DNA from: Cyanobacteria bacterium REEB459
GTDB lineage: Bacteria > Cyanobacteriota > Cyanobacteriia > Phormidesmidales > Phormidesmidaceae
DNA: 64,000 nucleotides
Direction: 5' to 3'
NCBI GenBank assembly: GCA_018970085.1
Contig: JAGWXD010000008.1
Coordinates: 1-64,000, forward strand
The notes beneath the pieces were generated by a model, which worked only from the letters and a program-made list of their open reading frames with translations, searched no databases and was not told where the DNA came from. The translations under genes and the position numbers were made by a program. The number at the start of each line of letters is the position of its first letter. Positions within the stretch are counted from its first letter, which is position 1. Positions 52,851 through 62,749 of this stretch are shown piece after piece.

Positions 52851-54737
52851 ATGAAACTTTCCTGGCGAGTCATTTTACTCTGGACCCTACCCCTGCTGGT
52901 GGTTGGTTTTTTTGTCTGGCAAGGGGCTTTTTCCCCTTCTCCCACTAATCTGGGACGCAACACAGCGAGTACCCGCATGACCTATGGTCGCTTTCTTGAC
53001 TACCTGGAAGCCGGTCGCGTTACTGCTGTCGACCTCTACGACAACGGCAAAACTGCCATTATTGAAGCGGTGGATCCTGATATTGACAACCGGGTGCAGC
53101 GCTGGCGAGTGGACTTGCCGGGCAACTCCCCTGAACTGGTCAGCCGCCTGCGTAACGCCAATATCAGCCTTGATTCCCATCCTCCCCGTAATGATGGAGC
53201 TCTGGTGGGGGCCTTGAGTAATTTACTATTTCCGGTGTTGTTGATTGGTGGTTTATTTTTTCTGTTTCGTCGCTCCAACGTCGGCCCTGGCGGCCCTGGT
53301 CAAGCCATGAGCTTTGGTAAATCTAAGGCCCGCTTTATGATGGAGGCCAAGACTGGAGTCATGTTTGATGACGTAGCCGGTATCGACGAAGCCAAGGAAG
53401 AATTACAAGAGGTCGTCACCTTTTTGAAGAAGCCAGAGCGCTTTACGGCGATCGGTGCTCGCATTCCCAAGGGAGTGCTGTTGGTAGGCCCTCCAGGAAC
53501 TGGTAAAACTCTGCTAGCTAAGGCGATCGCCGGCGAAGCCGGGGTTCCCTTCTTTAGCATTTCCGGTTCTGAATTTGTGGAAATGTTTGTCGGGGTGGGC
53601 GCTTCCCGCGTTCGTGATCTATTTAAGAAAGCCAAAGATAATGCCCCCTGTATCATTTTTATCGATGAAATTGACGCCGTGGGGCGCCAGCGGGGAGCTG
53701 GTATTGGTGGTGGTAATGACGAGCGGGAGCAAACCCTTAACCAGTTACTCACAGAGATGGACGGTTTTGAAGGCAATACCGGCATCATTATTATTGCGGC
53801 CACTAATCGGGCCGATGTGCTGGACTCCGCTCTGTTGCGGCCTGGTCGCTTTGACCGACAAGTGATGGTTGATCCTCCCGACATTAAGGGACGGTTGGAA
53901 GTTTTAGAAGTCCACGCTCGTAATAAAAAGCTGGCAGAAGACATTTCTCTAGATGCCATTGCTCGTCGTACACCAGGGTTTACCGGTGCTGACCTGGCTA
54001 ACCTGTTGAATGAGGCTGCCATTCTAACTGCCCGCCGCCGCAAGGAGGCAATTACCATGGTCGAAATTGACGACGCTGTTGACCGCGTTATTGCCGGTAT
54101 GGAAGGGACTCCCTTGGTCGATAGCAAGAGTAAGCGATTGATTGCTTATCATGAAATTGGTCATGCGATTGTGGGGACTCTGCTGAAAGACCACGATCCG
54201 GTTCAGAAGGTTACTCTGATTCCCCGCGGTCAGGCCCAGGGGCTTACCTGGTTTACTCCCAGCGAAGAGCAAATGCTGATCTCTCGAGCCCAACTACTAG
54301 CCCGGATTACTGGTGCCCTGGGCGGTAGGGCTGCTGAGGATGTGATCTTTGGTAATGCTGAAGTTACCACTGGAGCCGGCAATGATTTGCAGCAGGTGAC
54401 CGGTATGGCCCGTCAGATGGTGACCCGTTTCGGCATGTCTGATCTTGGTCCCCTTTCCTTAGAAAGTTCCCAGGGTGAAGTTTTTCTGGGTCGTGACTGG
54501 CTTTCCAGGTCAGAGTATTCCGAGGAAATTGCTTCCCGCATTGATGGTCAGGTTCGTACCATTGTTGATCATTGCTACGAAAACGCCTGTGAGTTGATGG
54601 CTAACAACCGAGCCTTAATTGATCGCTTGGTTGATCTGCTGGTGGAGCGGGAAACCATCGATGGCGATGAGTTCCGTCAGATTGTATCGGAGTATACTGT
54701 GCTGCCCGACAAGCAACTGTTTGTTCCCCAGTTTTAG
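52851..54737 (+). CDS. ftsH: ATP-dependent zinc metalloprotease FtsH
   Basis: 628 residues. Two membrane helices at the N-terminus (about 7-25 and 123-140) flanking a lumenal domain. AAA core with Walker [17 protein letters not shown], Walker [16 protein letters not shown] and second region of homology [17 protein letters not shown]; the zinc site HEIGH (H434) in the protease domain. FtsH hexamers degrade photodamaged D1 and other thylakoid proteins. Separated by 110 bases from the Ca-ATPase and ended by a strong terminator. Confidence 0.96.
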   Translation: MKLSWRVILLWTLPLLVVGFFVWQGAFSPSPTNLGRNTASTRMTYGRFLDYLEAGRVTAVDLYDNGKTAIIEAVDPDIDNRVQRWRVDLPGNSPELVSRLRNANISLDSHPPRNDGALVGALSNLLFPVLLIGGLFFLFRRSNVGPGGPGQAMSFGKSKARFMMEAKTGVMFDDVAGIDEAKEELQEVVTFLKKPERFTAIGARIPKGVLLVGPPGTGKTLLAKAIAGEAGVPFFSISGSEFVEMFVGVGASRVRDLFKKAKDNAPCIIFIDEIDAVGRQRGAGIGGGNDEREQTLNQLLTEMDGFEGNTGIIIIAATNRADVLDSALLRPGRFDRQVMVDPPDIKGRLEVLEVHARNKKLAEDISLDAIARRTPGFTGADLANLLNEAAILTARRRKEAITMVEIDDAVDRVIAGMEGTPLVDSKSKRLIAYHEIGHAIVGTLLKDHDPVQKVTLIPRGQAQGLTWFTPSEEQMLISRAQLLARITGALGGRAAEDVIFGNAEVTTGAGNDLQQVTGMARQMVTRFGMSDLGPLSLESSQGEVFLGRDWLSRSEYSEEIASRIDGQVRTIVDHCYENACELMANNRALIDRLVDLLVERETIDGDEFRQIVSEYTVLPDKQLFVPQF

Positions 54738-54751
54738 CTTGACTGGTATCT

Positions 54752-54792
54752 AAAAAAACACCCCAAAGTAAAGGTTTTGGGGTGTTTTTTTT
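54752..54792 (+). terminator. ftsH terminator
   Basis: AAAAAAACACCCCAAA-gtaaagg-TTTTGGGGTGTTTTTTTT: a 16-bp stem with A/T flanks on both sides, so it is an intrinsic terminator that works for ftsH on plus and likely for murI on minus. Confidence 0.92.
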
Positions 54793-54891
54793 ATGCGGTC
54801 ACAGAGCTTAAAAATCGCCTCCAATCAGGTTACCAGAGCTTCTGGGAGCGACCTCGAGGCATTAATCTGTTGGCCTGGCTCAAGCTATTTA

Positions 54892-55740
54892 TCAAGCTAG
54901 TCGACTGGCAGTTAGAGTCGGCAGATTAATTTGGCTAACCCGGGGCTGACGGCCCAACCACTGTATGGCCAAGCGTTGAAACTGATGGGCGGGTCCACTG
55001 ACACAGAACTCTGTGGGCCAGGTTGGACTGGTGTTCCGCAGACCTAGGGCGTCTAATTCTCGAGCTGCCGCCGTCACCATAGAAACAGCTGGATTGATGT
55101 ATCGAGTACCAGGGGGAAGGATGCGCTTGAGGACGGGAGCCAGATGGGGGTAATGGGTACAGCCATAAATTAAGGTATCAATCTCAGATCTAAGCAAAGG
55201 CCTTAAATAGGTTTGGGCGACGCTGTGGGCGTAGGGGTCTTGAATTTGATTATTTTCTACAATAGAAACAAAGTCGGGGCAGCCCACCTGCCAAACCTGA
55301 CAGTCAGGTGCCAGTTCTTGAATGGCGTTGGCATAGGCATTACTGTTGACGGTAGCGGCGGTAGCAATCACGCCAATCCGTTTACTAGCCAGGGCAGCGG
55401 CCTGGGCGCCAGGGCGAATTAATCCCAGAATCGGGAAGCAAAACTCTGTTTGTACGATGTCGAGAGCTAGGGCCGAACTAGTATTACAGGCCATCATCAC
55501 CATTTTCACTTGCTGATCGGCCATCCAGGTGAGAATCTGGCGAACGAAGTAAAGAATTTCTTCGGGGGACCGGGACCCGTAGGGCAATCGGGCAGTATCG
55601 CCAAAATAGAGTACCGACTCGTTGGGTAGTTGCCGGTAAATTTCGCTGAGTACGGTTAGCCCGCCCACGCCACTGTCGAAAATGCCAATACGACCCGGCT
55701 TGGGGGTAACTGCATACTGGGGATAGGACCCGTCGCTCAT
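54892..55740 (-). CDS. murI: glutamate racemase
   Basis: 282 residues. IGIFDSGVGGLTVLSE at the N-terminus, FGDTARLPYGSRS, the first catalytic Cys in MACNTSSALAL and the second in YGCTHYPHL. It supplies D-glutamate for peptidoglycan. Convergent with ftsH. Confidence 0.95.
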   Translation of the reverse strand: MSDGSYPQYAVTPKPGRIGIFDSGVGGLTVLSEIYRQLPNESVLYFGDTARLPYGSRSPEEILYFVRQILTWMADQQVKMVMMACNTSSALALDIVQTEFCFPILGLIRPGAQAAALASKRIGVIATAATVNSNAYANAIQELAPDCQVWQVGCPDFVSIVENNQIQDPYAHSVAQTYLRPLLRSEIDTLIYGCTHYPHLAPVLKRILPPGTRYINPAVSMVTAAARELDALGLRNTSPTWPTEFCVSGPAHQFQRLAIQWLGRQPRVSQINLPTLTASRLA

Positions 55741-55843
55741 AAGTACTTATGCCTAATTAATACCGTTGGTGTTAATGAGTTTATCTGGTCTGGCGAAATT
55801 TCGCTAGAAATCTGGATGAACTTATGTCCCTGGTAGTTAAGCC

Positions 55844-57271
55844 CTACTGCTGCTCACCCGGCGCAGTGGCCTTGATCTCAGCAGTAGTCAGACCCTGGGC
55901 ATCTTCTGTGTTGCCAAAAACCAGGCGTAGCAAGGGGGGGGCGAGAAAGGTTGTGAAAATCACCATAACAATAATGGCCGCATCTAAAGATTCGGATAAA
56001 ATTCCGCTGGTGGCCCCGACTCCAGCAAATACCAGGCCAACTTCGCCCCGAGGAATCATGCCGATACCAACGGCCAGGCGATTGATCCCTGGTTGCCCAA
56101 ACACCACAAAGCCTGATAACAGCTTGCCGACGATGGCTACCACTACGAGAAACGAAGCAATAATCAGTCCTGGTCGATTATCTGGGTTAAAGGGATTGAG
56201 AACACTCACATCGGTGCGGGCACCTACGGCAATGAAAAAAATTGGTGCCAGCATGTCAGCGATGGGACTGACCTTTTCTTGCAATTCCTGGTGTTTTGAG
56301 GTTTCTGCCAATATTAAGCCGGCGGCAAATGCCCCCAAAATCGTCTCAAGTTGAATGGCAGCGGCAAGATAGGCCAGAAGGAAGGCAAAGATTAAAGCCG
56401 TGATTAAGATTTGCCCCCGGGTCTGTAAGCGATCAACCAGGGCAACAAAATAGGGATTTAAGATCCGACCAATAAAAATGGATCCGACTAAGAAGGTGAC
56501 TGCCCCGACCATTAGATAGATTACATGGGCTATCTGCACCTCACCAGTTTTAGCCAGGCTGGCTACGACGGCCAGTACGATAATGCCTAGCACATCATCT
56601 AAAACCGCTGCACCAATAATAATTTGTCCCTCTGTAGAACTGAGCTTTTTCAGGTCAGCCAGCACCTTTGCGGTAATACCAATGCTGGTAGCGGTTAGAG
56701 CGGCTCCGGCGAATATCGCCGGAATTGTCCCCAGGCCAAATAGGGTAATTAGTCCAGTAGTACCCACCGTAAAGGGGACCGCAACCCCCACCACAGCGAC
56801 GATCGCTGCCTGGGGGCCAACCCGAATTAACTCTTTGAGATTAGATTCCAGACCGATCTCAAAGAGCAGAATAATCACTCCCAACTCAGCCAGTACAGAA
56901 ATTACCCTACTTTCTGCCTGGGATACCTGCTGGAGGGCTTCCCCTTCTAAGCCCGCCACCCAGCCCACTAGCTTAATCAGGGCTGACTCGGGAGAGTCAC
57001 CAGTCTCAGCCAAGACGATTAAATGGAGGACGGAGACCCCGACCACTAACCCGCCAATTAGCTCTCCTAGAACCGGGGGGAGGTTAATGCGAATACAGAT
57101 TTCGCTGCCAACTTTAGCGGCCAGATAGACAACGATTAAGCTTAGCAACACACTGGTTAAAACCAGTGGTTCAACCTCAGCCTCGGAGACCTGCCCCAGC
57201 AGTGGCAAGGAAAGGAGATCGGGAAACATCCAGGGGGCGCCCTCTATCAGGCTACCGAACCAATTCACCAT
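55844..57271 (-). CDS. CPA2-type cation/proton antiporter
   Basis: 475 residues with about thirteen membrane helices. Motifs LPPVLGELIGGLVVGVSVL, VILLFEIGLESNLKEL, ALTATSIGITAKVLADL, AAVLDDVLGIIVLAVVASL with the two adjacent Asp of Na+/H+ antiporters of the NapA/KefB type, GAFAAGLILAETSKH and MIPRGEVGLVFAGVGA. No TrkA domain. Probably exchanges Na+ or K+ for H+; the earlier antiporter at 41986 is a different subfamily. Terminal region near 57271 is 110 bases from the nitrilase gene on the same strand. Confidence 0.88.
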   Translation of the reverse strand: MVNWFGSLIEGAPWMFPDLLSLPLLGQVSEAEVEPLVLTSVLLSLIVVYLAAKVGSEICIRINLPPVLGELIGGLVVGVSVLHLIVLAETGDSPESALIKLVGWVAGLEGEALQQVSQAESRVISVLAELGVIILLFEIGLESNLKELIRVGPQAAIVAVVGVAVPFTVGTTGLITLFGLGTIPAIFAGAALTATSIGITAKVLADLKKLSSTEGQIIIGAAVLDDVLGIIVLAVVASLAKTGEVQIAHVIYLMVGAVTFLVGSIFIGRILNPYFVALVDRLQTRGQILITALIFAFLLAYLAAAIQLETILGAFAAGLILAETSKHQELQEKVSPIADMLAPIFFIAVGARTDVSVLNPFNPDNRPGLIIASFLVVVAIVGKLLSGFVVFGQPGINRLAVGIGMIPRGEVGLVFAGVGATSGILSESLDAAIIVMVIFTTFLAPPLLRLVFGNTEDAQGLTTAEIKATAPGEQQ

Positions 57272-57381
57272 GCCAGTTGCGATAACTTATCCTTCTCAAT
57301 GTACATGAGTTCTCGGCGATGTTCATAGGGGGGCAGGCTACCGCCAATGCAAAATCAGCGATCGCCCCAATCAGCAACTCC

Positions 57382-58194
57382 CTAGAAGAAAATTCTGTGG
57401 GCCAGCGAAGGCATCTGGCGGCGCACCTGGGCCAGCCGATTGGGGTTGATTTCGGCGATCGCGGCGCCTTGCTCCACCCCAGCATCTGCCAGCACAATGC
57501 CCCAGGGGTCAATCACCATGGCGTGACCGTGGGATTGACGACGACTGTTGTGAAATCCGGTTTGAGCTGGGGCAATCACATAGCAGGTATTCTCAATTGC
57601 CCGGGCCTTGAGTAAAACCTGCCAATGGTCTTTGCCCGTAAACTCCGTAAAGGCTGCCGGAATCACCAGCACCTCTGCCCCTTGATGGGAGAGATGGCGA
57701 TACAATTCAGGAAACCGAACGTCGTAGCATACCGACAGGCCCAACATACCAAAATCCTTAGAGGGAAATACATCGGGCAGAAGGTGGCCAGAAATGACAA
57801 TATTAGACTCCTGATAGGTGTTGCCATCGGGCAGGTTAACGTCAAACAGGTGAACCTTCTCGTACCGCAAAAGCTCCTGGCCATCCGGCGATATCAGTAG
57901 AGCCGTATTAAACACCTTGCCCTCCTTGGCAGGCACCGGATACCCCCCGCCTATTAGGGTTACCTGATAGCGCTGGGCCATGGTTTTGAGAAACCGTTCG
58001 CTGGCCTGGCAAATTATCTCGGCCTGGGCGATTTTGGCTTCTTCGTCCCCCAGGAAGGAAAAGTTTTCAGGCAAGGTGACTAGCTCTGCCCCCTGCCTGA
58101 CCGCCAGATCAATTAACTCTTCCGCCTGGGCTAGATTTTTATGTAAATCTGGCACACTGGTCATCTGTAATGCGGCTACCCGGTAGGCTCTCAT
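57382..58194 (-). CDS. carbon-nitrogen hydrolase (nitrilase superfamily, Nit2-like)
   Basis: 270 residues. The catalytic Glu-Lys-Cys triad is visible: LVTLPENFSFLG (E), LLRYEKVHLFDVNLP (K), and LGLSVCYDVRFPELYRHL (C). The length and GHAMVIDPWGIVLADAG match the Nit1/Nit2 branch that removes deaminated glutathione or omega-amides. Cytosolic. Confidence 0.88.
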   Translation of the reverse strand: MRAYRVAALQMTSVPDLHKNLAQAEELIDLAVRQGAELVTLPENFSFLGDEEAKIAQAEIICQASERFLKTMAQRYQVTLIGGGYPVPAKEGKVFNTALLISPDGQELLRYEKVHLFDVNLPDGNTYQESNIVISGHLLPDVFPSKDFGMLGLSVCYDVRFPELYRHLSHQGAEVLVIPAAFTEFTGKDHWQVLLKARAIENTCYVIAPAQTGFHNSRRQSHGHAMVIDPWGIVLADAGVEQGAAIAEINPNRLAQVRRQMPSLAHRIFF

Positions 58195-58380
58195 AGAATC
58201 TGGCTGAAAAACTAATTGATTAGTCTCTCATTTTATGACTATAGGGGCTCAGCCAGACCAGGGGGAGCGGTTCTCTAGGGCCGCAGTCAAAGGGCTGACT
58301 GGGCTTAAGATAGGGGCGACCAGTGGAGATTTTTCTGGGTTACAATAAATCAAATCTTTGTGACAGAAATAATAAATACT

Positions 58381-58593
58381 ATGTTTTTGGATGAACTAAT
58401 TCCCATCGCCCAACCATTATTAAGTCATCCAGTGGCTTTTTTGGGTGGCTTTACCTCTGGTTTGTTGCGTCTTGAACTAGGGGCAGATCCGCTCAAGAGC
58501 TGGCTCGGTACCCAGGGGGTAAGTGCTCCTGCCGCCCCTGGCGCCGATGGCAATCGCAACGGTAGGGGCCCCAAATCAATTGCCATTGATTAA
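58381..58593 (+). CDS. small conserved cyanobacterial protein
   Basis: 70 residues from ATG 58381 (MFLDELIPIAQPLLSHPVAFLGGFTSGLLRLELGADPLKSWL). One hydrophobic helix (HPVAFLGGFTSGLLRL) and a disordered tail rich in Gly/Ala/Pro. A similar short pattern occurs in other cyanobacterial small membrane-associated proteins; I do not know its role. The frame opens earlier at 58360 but ATG 58381 begins the well-formed part. Confidence 0.7.
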   Translation: MFLDELIPIAQPLLSHPVAFLGGFTSGLLRLELGADPLKSWLGTQGVSAPAAPGADGNRNGRGPKSIAID

Positions 58594-58618
58594 TAGGGTT
58601 GCCAGCCAGGGGTCAGGC

Positions 58619-61234
58619 CTAACCAGACTGAGGGCTTAAAGGTTCGATCTGGCGCAGCAAGATCACCGTGCTGGGTGTCTGACGAGCCACCTCCAGCGGC
58701 ACATTGCCCTTGAGCACCTGGCTGAGCAGGTTCTCCCGGGAAGCCCCCAGTAAAATGACATCGCTATGGTCCTGCTGGGCTTGACTGATAATCGCTACCG
58801 CTACGGAGCTATGGGTTAAAACCTGAGCTTCTACGGGCTGCTGCAGGGTTGTTTCTAGACTTTTTGCCAGGCTGGTGAGATGGTCAGGGGTGAGGCATTC
58901 CCCCTTTTCTGGGTGGCAAATGGTACAGAGTTTAACCTGCGGTTGACTGCCCAGGCTGATTAATCCCGGTAATAGCTGCTGAGCGCTCTGGGCATTGGGT
59001 CCGCCAGCGGTGGGAATCAGCCAGCGATTGAAGTTAAGGTTCTGACCAGGCCGCACTACCACCACCGGACAAGGGGCCTGGCGGATGAGGGTGTCGATAA
59101 CACTGCTGATTACCCGACCTGGTACCGGGGTGGGTCGGTACCAACCCATCAGCACCAGGTCAATATGGCGATCGCGAATCACCTCCAGCAGCGTACGCCC
59201 TACCTCATGGGCAGTTCGCCCCTGAAAGTGCACCGGCAGGCCGCTGCGCTCACCCCAGTCCATCACCAGCTGACGCAGGGCCTCTAGTTGATGCCGATCT
59301 ATGGTAGCTTCATCGGGGGGAATCTGACGAGGCACCGGTACCACATGGAGACATTCCAGCTCATAGTGGTAGTGATGGGCCAGGGCGGTGGCTATCTTGA
59401 GCAGGATGGGGGCGGTTTCGGGGGCGGCCAAAGGCACCAGCAACCGCCCCTGACCCAGGGCCGGCGACTGCTGCTGTAAAACCAGATAGGAGGGCTCAGC
59501 CTGGGGGCCTGGGTCAGGCAGAGTCCCCCCGACCTGATCGGATTCAGCCCGAATGATATCGGCCCGGGTAATAATGCCCACCAGCTTATTTCCATCGGTA
59601 ACTGGCAGCCGACTGAGTTTGAGCCGGTTGAGTAGATGCAACACCCTGGATAGGGAGGCGTCCGGGGCCACTGTCACCGGCGTTGGGGTCATCAGGTCCG
59701 CCAGGGTGGGGGGGCTGGGCAAGCCCGAGGCGGCGGCTTTGCTGAGGTCGCTTTGGGTGACAATGCCGACCAGCCGACCGGCCTCTAGCACTGGAAACCC
59801 CCGATGATGGGAGCGGGAAAAGGCTTGCACCACCTCCGGCAAAGTCATTTGACTGGTCAGGGTCTCCACTCGGCGCTGCATCAGGTCGGCAGCCCTCAGA
59901 TCAACCCAGGGATTATTAGCCTGGGCTGGGGGGTCCAGGTAGATGCCCTGGCGGGCAAGGAGCTGGTGATAAATAGATCCCCGGTTGGCCCGATCGGCAA
60001 TCAGGTAAGCGATGCCAGATCCAATCATGAGGGGGAGGACCAGATTGAAGTTAGCGGTCATCTCAAAAACAATCACAATGGCAGTGATGGGCACCCCGGT
60101 GACGGCGCTAAAGAAGGCCCCCATGCCGGTGAGGGCGTAGGTCGCCGTGGTGGCCAGGTCAATGGCCAGGGGCCAATGGCCAAAGCCTGTATATACTCCC
60201 TGGGCCAGAAAACTCACCAGTCCTCCCAGGCAGGCCCCCAGCACCAAAGACGGCGCAAAAATTCCCCCGGCAGCCCCCGAGCCATAGGCCAGCAGGGTGA
60301 GGAAAAATTTAGTTGAAAAGGCGATGGCAATCATCTGCCAACCCGCAGACCCGGTGATTAAAAACTCCTGCAAACCAGTGTTATCGACAGCAGCCACTGG
60401 CACTAATAGCCCGACTAAGCCGGTAATCAAGCCTGCCAGACCAATTCGGCCCGGTACACCCAGGCCCTTTAAGCCTTGAAAAATCCCCAGACTGGCAAAA
60501 ATACCGCGACTAAATAGGGTCCCCAGCAGTCCCGCCAGGCCCCCTAAAATGACTAAAAAGGGCAGATCATACATGGACAAACCAATGGGTTTGGCCTCCA
60601 CCATCAGGTTTAATCCATGCCCCCCTAGGACCCGTGACACCACCGCTCCCACAAAGGAGGCCAGGATGGCGCTGCCCAGGGTAAGGTCAGAAAAATCCTG
60701 CAACAGCTCTTCGACTACAAATAGAACCCCAGCGATCGGAGCATTAAACCCCGCCGCTAATCCAGCTGCCGCACCCGCCGCGATCAACTGCCGCCGGTAT
60801 TCTGGTGAGGTGGGTAGCCAGCGGCTGAGTTGGGCGGCCAGCCCAGCACCAATCTGGACCGTGGGTCCCTGGCGTCCCAGGGATAGCCCCGACCCCAGGG
60901 CCAGCAGGGTGCTAATCAGCTTGACCACCGCCACCCGCAAATTCAGAGGCATTGGCACAAAGCCCAGGGCCGCCTTTACCTGGGGAATCCCACTGCCGGC
61001 TGCCTCAGGGGCCCAGCGCTGTACCACCCACCCCGCTAGCCAGCCGCCCCCCAGGCCAATGGCCGGTAGGGTGAACCATAGGGGCAGGGTGGGGGATGTA
61101 CGCCACCAGGCCAGCCATTCTACCCCCTGTTTTAGTAAGACCGCCGCTACCCCCGAAACCAGCCCAATCAAACACGCTTCTAAAATGGCCACCCGCTTGC
61201 GGCTCAGCAGAGGCTCGAGGCGATGGTGTAGCAT
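58619..61234 (-). CDS. ClC family chloride transporter with CBS and universal-stress domains
   Basis: 871 residues. The ClC membrane part has AAGSGIPQVKAAL (Cl- selectivity Ser region), LGRQGPTVQIGAG and AAGGIFAPSLVLGA. The gating glutamate of the usual GREGP motif is Gln here (Q122). Two CBS domains follow (VETLTSQMTLPEVVQAFSRS; LADLMTPTPVTVAPDASLSRV). The last 270 residues carry two Usp-like units (HRQLEALRQLVMDWGERSGL with VLMGWYRPTP; SDVILLGASRENLLSQVLKGNVPLEVAR). The combination of ClC, CBS and UspA is known from cyanobacteria. It may be a chloride channel sensing adenine nucleotides through CBS/Usp. Confidence 0.87.
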   Translation of the reverse strand: MLHHRLEPLLSRKRVAILEACLIGLVSGVAAVLLKQGVEWLAWWRTSPTLPLWFTLPAIGLGGGWLAGWVVQRWAPEAAGSGIPQVKAALGFVPMPLNLRVAVVKLISTLLALGSGLSLGRQGPTVQIGAGLAAQLSRWLPTSPEYRRQLIAAGAAAGLAAGFNAPIAGVLFVVEELLQDFSDLTLGSAILASFVGAVVSRVLGGHGLNLMVEAKPIGLSMYDLPFLVILGGLAGLLGTLFSRGIFASLGIFQGLKGLGVPGRIGLAGLITGLVGLLVPVAAVDNTGLQEFLITGSAGWQMIAIAFSTKFFLTLLAYGSGAAGGIFAPSLVLGACLGGLVSFLAQGVYTGFGHWPLAIDLATTATYALTGMGAFFSAVTGVPITAIVIVFEMTANFNLVLPLMIGSGIAYLIADRANRGSIYHQLLARQGIYLDPPAQANNPWVDLRAADLMQRRVETLTSQMTLPEVVQAFSRSHHRGFPVLEAGRLVGIVTQSDLSKAAASGLPSPPTLADLMTPTPVTVAPDASLSRVLHLLNRLKLSRLPVTDGNKLVGIITRADIIRAESDQVGGTLPDPGPQAEPSYLVLQQQSPALGQGRLLVPLAAPETAPILLKIATALAHHYHYELECLHVVPVPRQIPPDEATIDRHQLEALRQLVMDWGERSGLPVHFQGRTAHEVGRTLLEVIRDRHIDLVLMGWYRPTPVPGRVISSVIDTLIRQAPCPVVVVRPGQNLNFNRWLIPTAGGPNAQSAQQLLPGLISLGSQPQVKLCTICHPEKGECLTPDHLTSLAKSLETTLQQPVEAQVLTHSSVAVAIISQAQQDHSDVILLGASRENLLSQVLKGNVPLEVARQTPSTVILLRQIEPLSPQSG

Positions 61235-61347
61235 AGAAACCGATACCGGTAGGGACCCCCATGGGCCTACAACGACCCCAGCGAATCAAGGTTATCTACC
61301 CATGGTAAGCCCTACTGACTTGTACAACTCTGCCCGGTAAGACGACG

Positions 61348-61758
61348 ATGATAGCAACTGTAAAATTGGCGGTGAATGGGACTTTGATGAGGGGCCTGGA
61401 GCTGAATCAAAATCTGCTCCAGGTGGGAGCCACCTTTCTCTACGAAACAACCACTACTCCCAACTATCGGCTTTGGTCCATTGGCGATGTGCATCCAGCC
61501 ATGGTGCGGGTAGACACCGGCGGGGTGGCGGTAGCCCTGGAAGTGTGGGAACTGCCAGCAGCAGGGCTGGGACAGATTTTGCAGCAGGAACCGGCTGGCC
61601 TCTGTATTGGTAAGGTGAGCCTGGCCAATGGGGAAGAGGTGCTGGGGGTGCTGGGGGAACCCCTACTCTGCCAGGACCAACAGGAGATTACTGCCTACGG
61701 AGGCTGGCGAGCCTACTGTTCGGCTACCATGGCCAAGGCCGTGCGCCAGACCAGATAG
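61348..61758 (+). CDS. allophanate hydrolase C-terminal-like / gamma-glutamylcyclotransferase-fold protein
   Basis: 136 residues. MRGLELNQNLLQVGATFLYE after VNGTL, YRLWSIGDVHPAMVRVDTGG, ALEVWELPAAGLGQIL, GLCIGKVSLANGEEVLGVLGEP and ITAYGGWRAY fit the C-terminal domain of allophanate hydrolase, a gamma-glutamylcyclotransferase fold, found here as a free protein. The amidase domain is absent, so allophanate hydrolysis itself is not expected. Its end overlaps the convergent SGNH hydrolase gene by 46 bases. Confidence 0.75.
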   Translation: MIATVKLAVNGTLMRGLELNQNLLQVGATFLYETTTTPNYRLWSIGDVHPAMVRVDTGGVAVALEVWELPAAGLGQILQQEPAGLCIGKVSLANGEEVLGVLGEPLLCQDQQEITAYGGWRAYCSATMAKAVRQTR

Positions 61759-62678
61759 CCGTTGCTATTCAGGTGCAGACCATCGGTGGTGAGGTCAGGG
61801 CGTAGATAACCGTCGCCGTTGACAAACAGGGGATAGAGATTTAAGTAGGTGACGCCACTATCGCCGGCGATTTGCTTGATCTGGTTATTAATCGCCACGA
61901 TCCGTTGGGGAGTTACCCTAAGTAAGCGATCGCGACCTTCCCAGGTGGCAGCCTGGCCACCGTGGGGCAAAATCGATTGCACTACAATATGGCTCTGGGG
62001 ATGGCTGGTTTTCAGGTATTGCACCGCCGCTTTAATATTGTCTACCAGAGCAGCATCACTGCCGCCCCAAATCAAATCATTAATACCAATCATCATAAAG
62101 ATGGTATCTGGGCTATTGTGATCCAGCAGATTGAGGCGATTCAACAAACCGCTGGAGTTTTCCCCAGAAATTCCCTGGTTCAGCCAGGACCGGTGCCCTG
62201 GTAGCAATTGGGCTGGAAACCACAGGGTCAGAGAATCGCCCAGCAAAATCGTTTGCCGGGGTAAGGTTTCTGCCGCCCTAGCCTCTGCCCTCAGCAGGGC
62301 AACCCACTGACTATAGGTGAGGGTAGAGCGATGTTCTGCGCTCCGGGGGGTAAACATGGCCTCACCGGTGACGACGCGGGGACTGGCGGCAAAGGCATTG
62401 GCCGGGAATAACATGGGGCTGGGTGGCGGGGCGATCGGTCGCGGCGTGACCAGCACCATTAGCCCCAGCAGGCCATTCATCCCCAGGGAGGCCAGGGCCC
62501 AGGGGGGCACTGTTTGCAGGTAAGCCAGGGTGGCGGTGAGCCAGAGGGGGCGAAGGGGAGGAGAGGTCACGGAAATAATCGCATCGGGTTGACAAGGGCC
62601 GGCAGCGATCGCAGAGCCGAGATCTGGCCAGCTGTTGGATCTCCATCTCTGCACCCGGCGGGGTAGGGGCTGCAACAA
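61713..62678 (-). CDS. SGNH/GDSL hydrolase
   Basis: 321 residues. Catalytic block I ILLGDSLTLWF, block II-like NQGISGENSSGLLNRL, block III MMIGINDLIWGG and block V DGLHLNSNGYLVW (Asp and His). A hydrophobic segment near residues 60-78 (ALASLGMNGLLGLMVLVT) suggests a membrane anchor or signal, so the lipase/esterase domain probably lies outside the cytosol; the N-terminal 55 residues are basic and may be too long. Substrate unknown. Confidence 0.82.
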   Translation of the reverse strand: MLQPLPRRVQRWRSNSWPDLGSAIAAGPCQPDAIISVTSPPLRPLWLTATLAYLQTVPPWALASLGMNGLLGLMVLVTPRPIAPPPSPMLFPANAFAASPRVVTGEAMFTPRSAEHRSTLTYSQWVALLRAEARAAETLPRQTILLGDSLTLWFPAQLLPGHRSWLNQGISGENSSGLLNRLNLLDHNSPDTIFMMIGINDLIWGGSDAALVDNIKAAVQYLKTSHPQSHIVVQSILPHGGQAATWEGRDRLLRVTPQRIVAINNQIKQIAGDSGVTYLNLYPLFVNGDGYLRPDLTTDGLHLNSNGYLVWRTALAMVAEQ

Positions 62679-62749
62679 ACCTCCACTGGCTCAAATTGTA
62701 GATAGATTTAGTCTAAGTGATCCCCCGTACTGATTTTTTTGCTGTAAAC

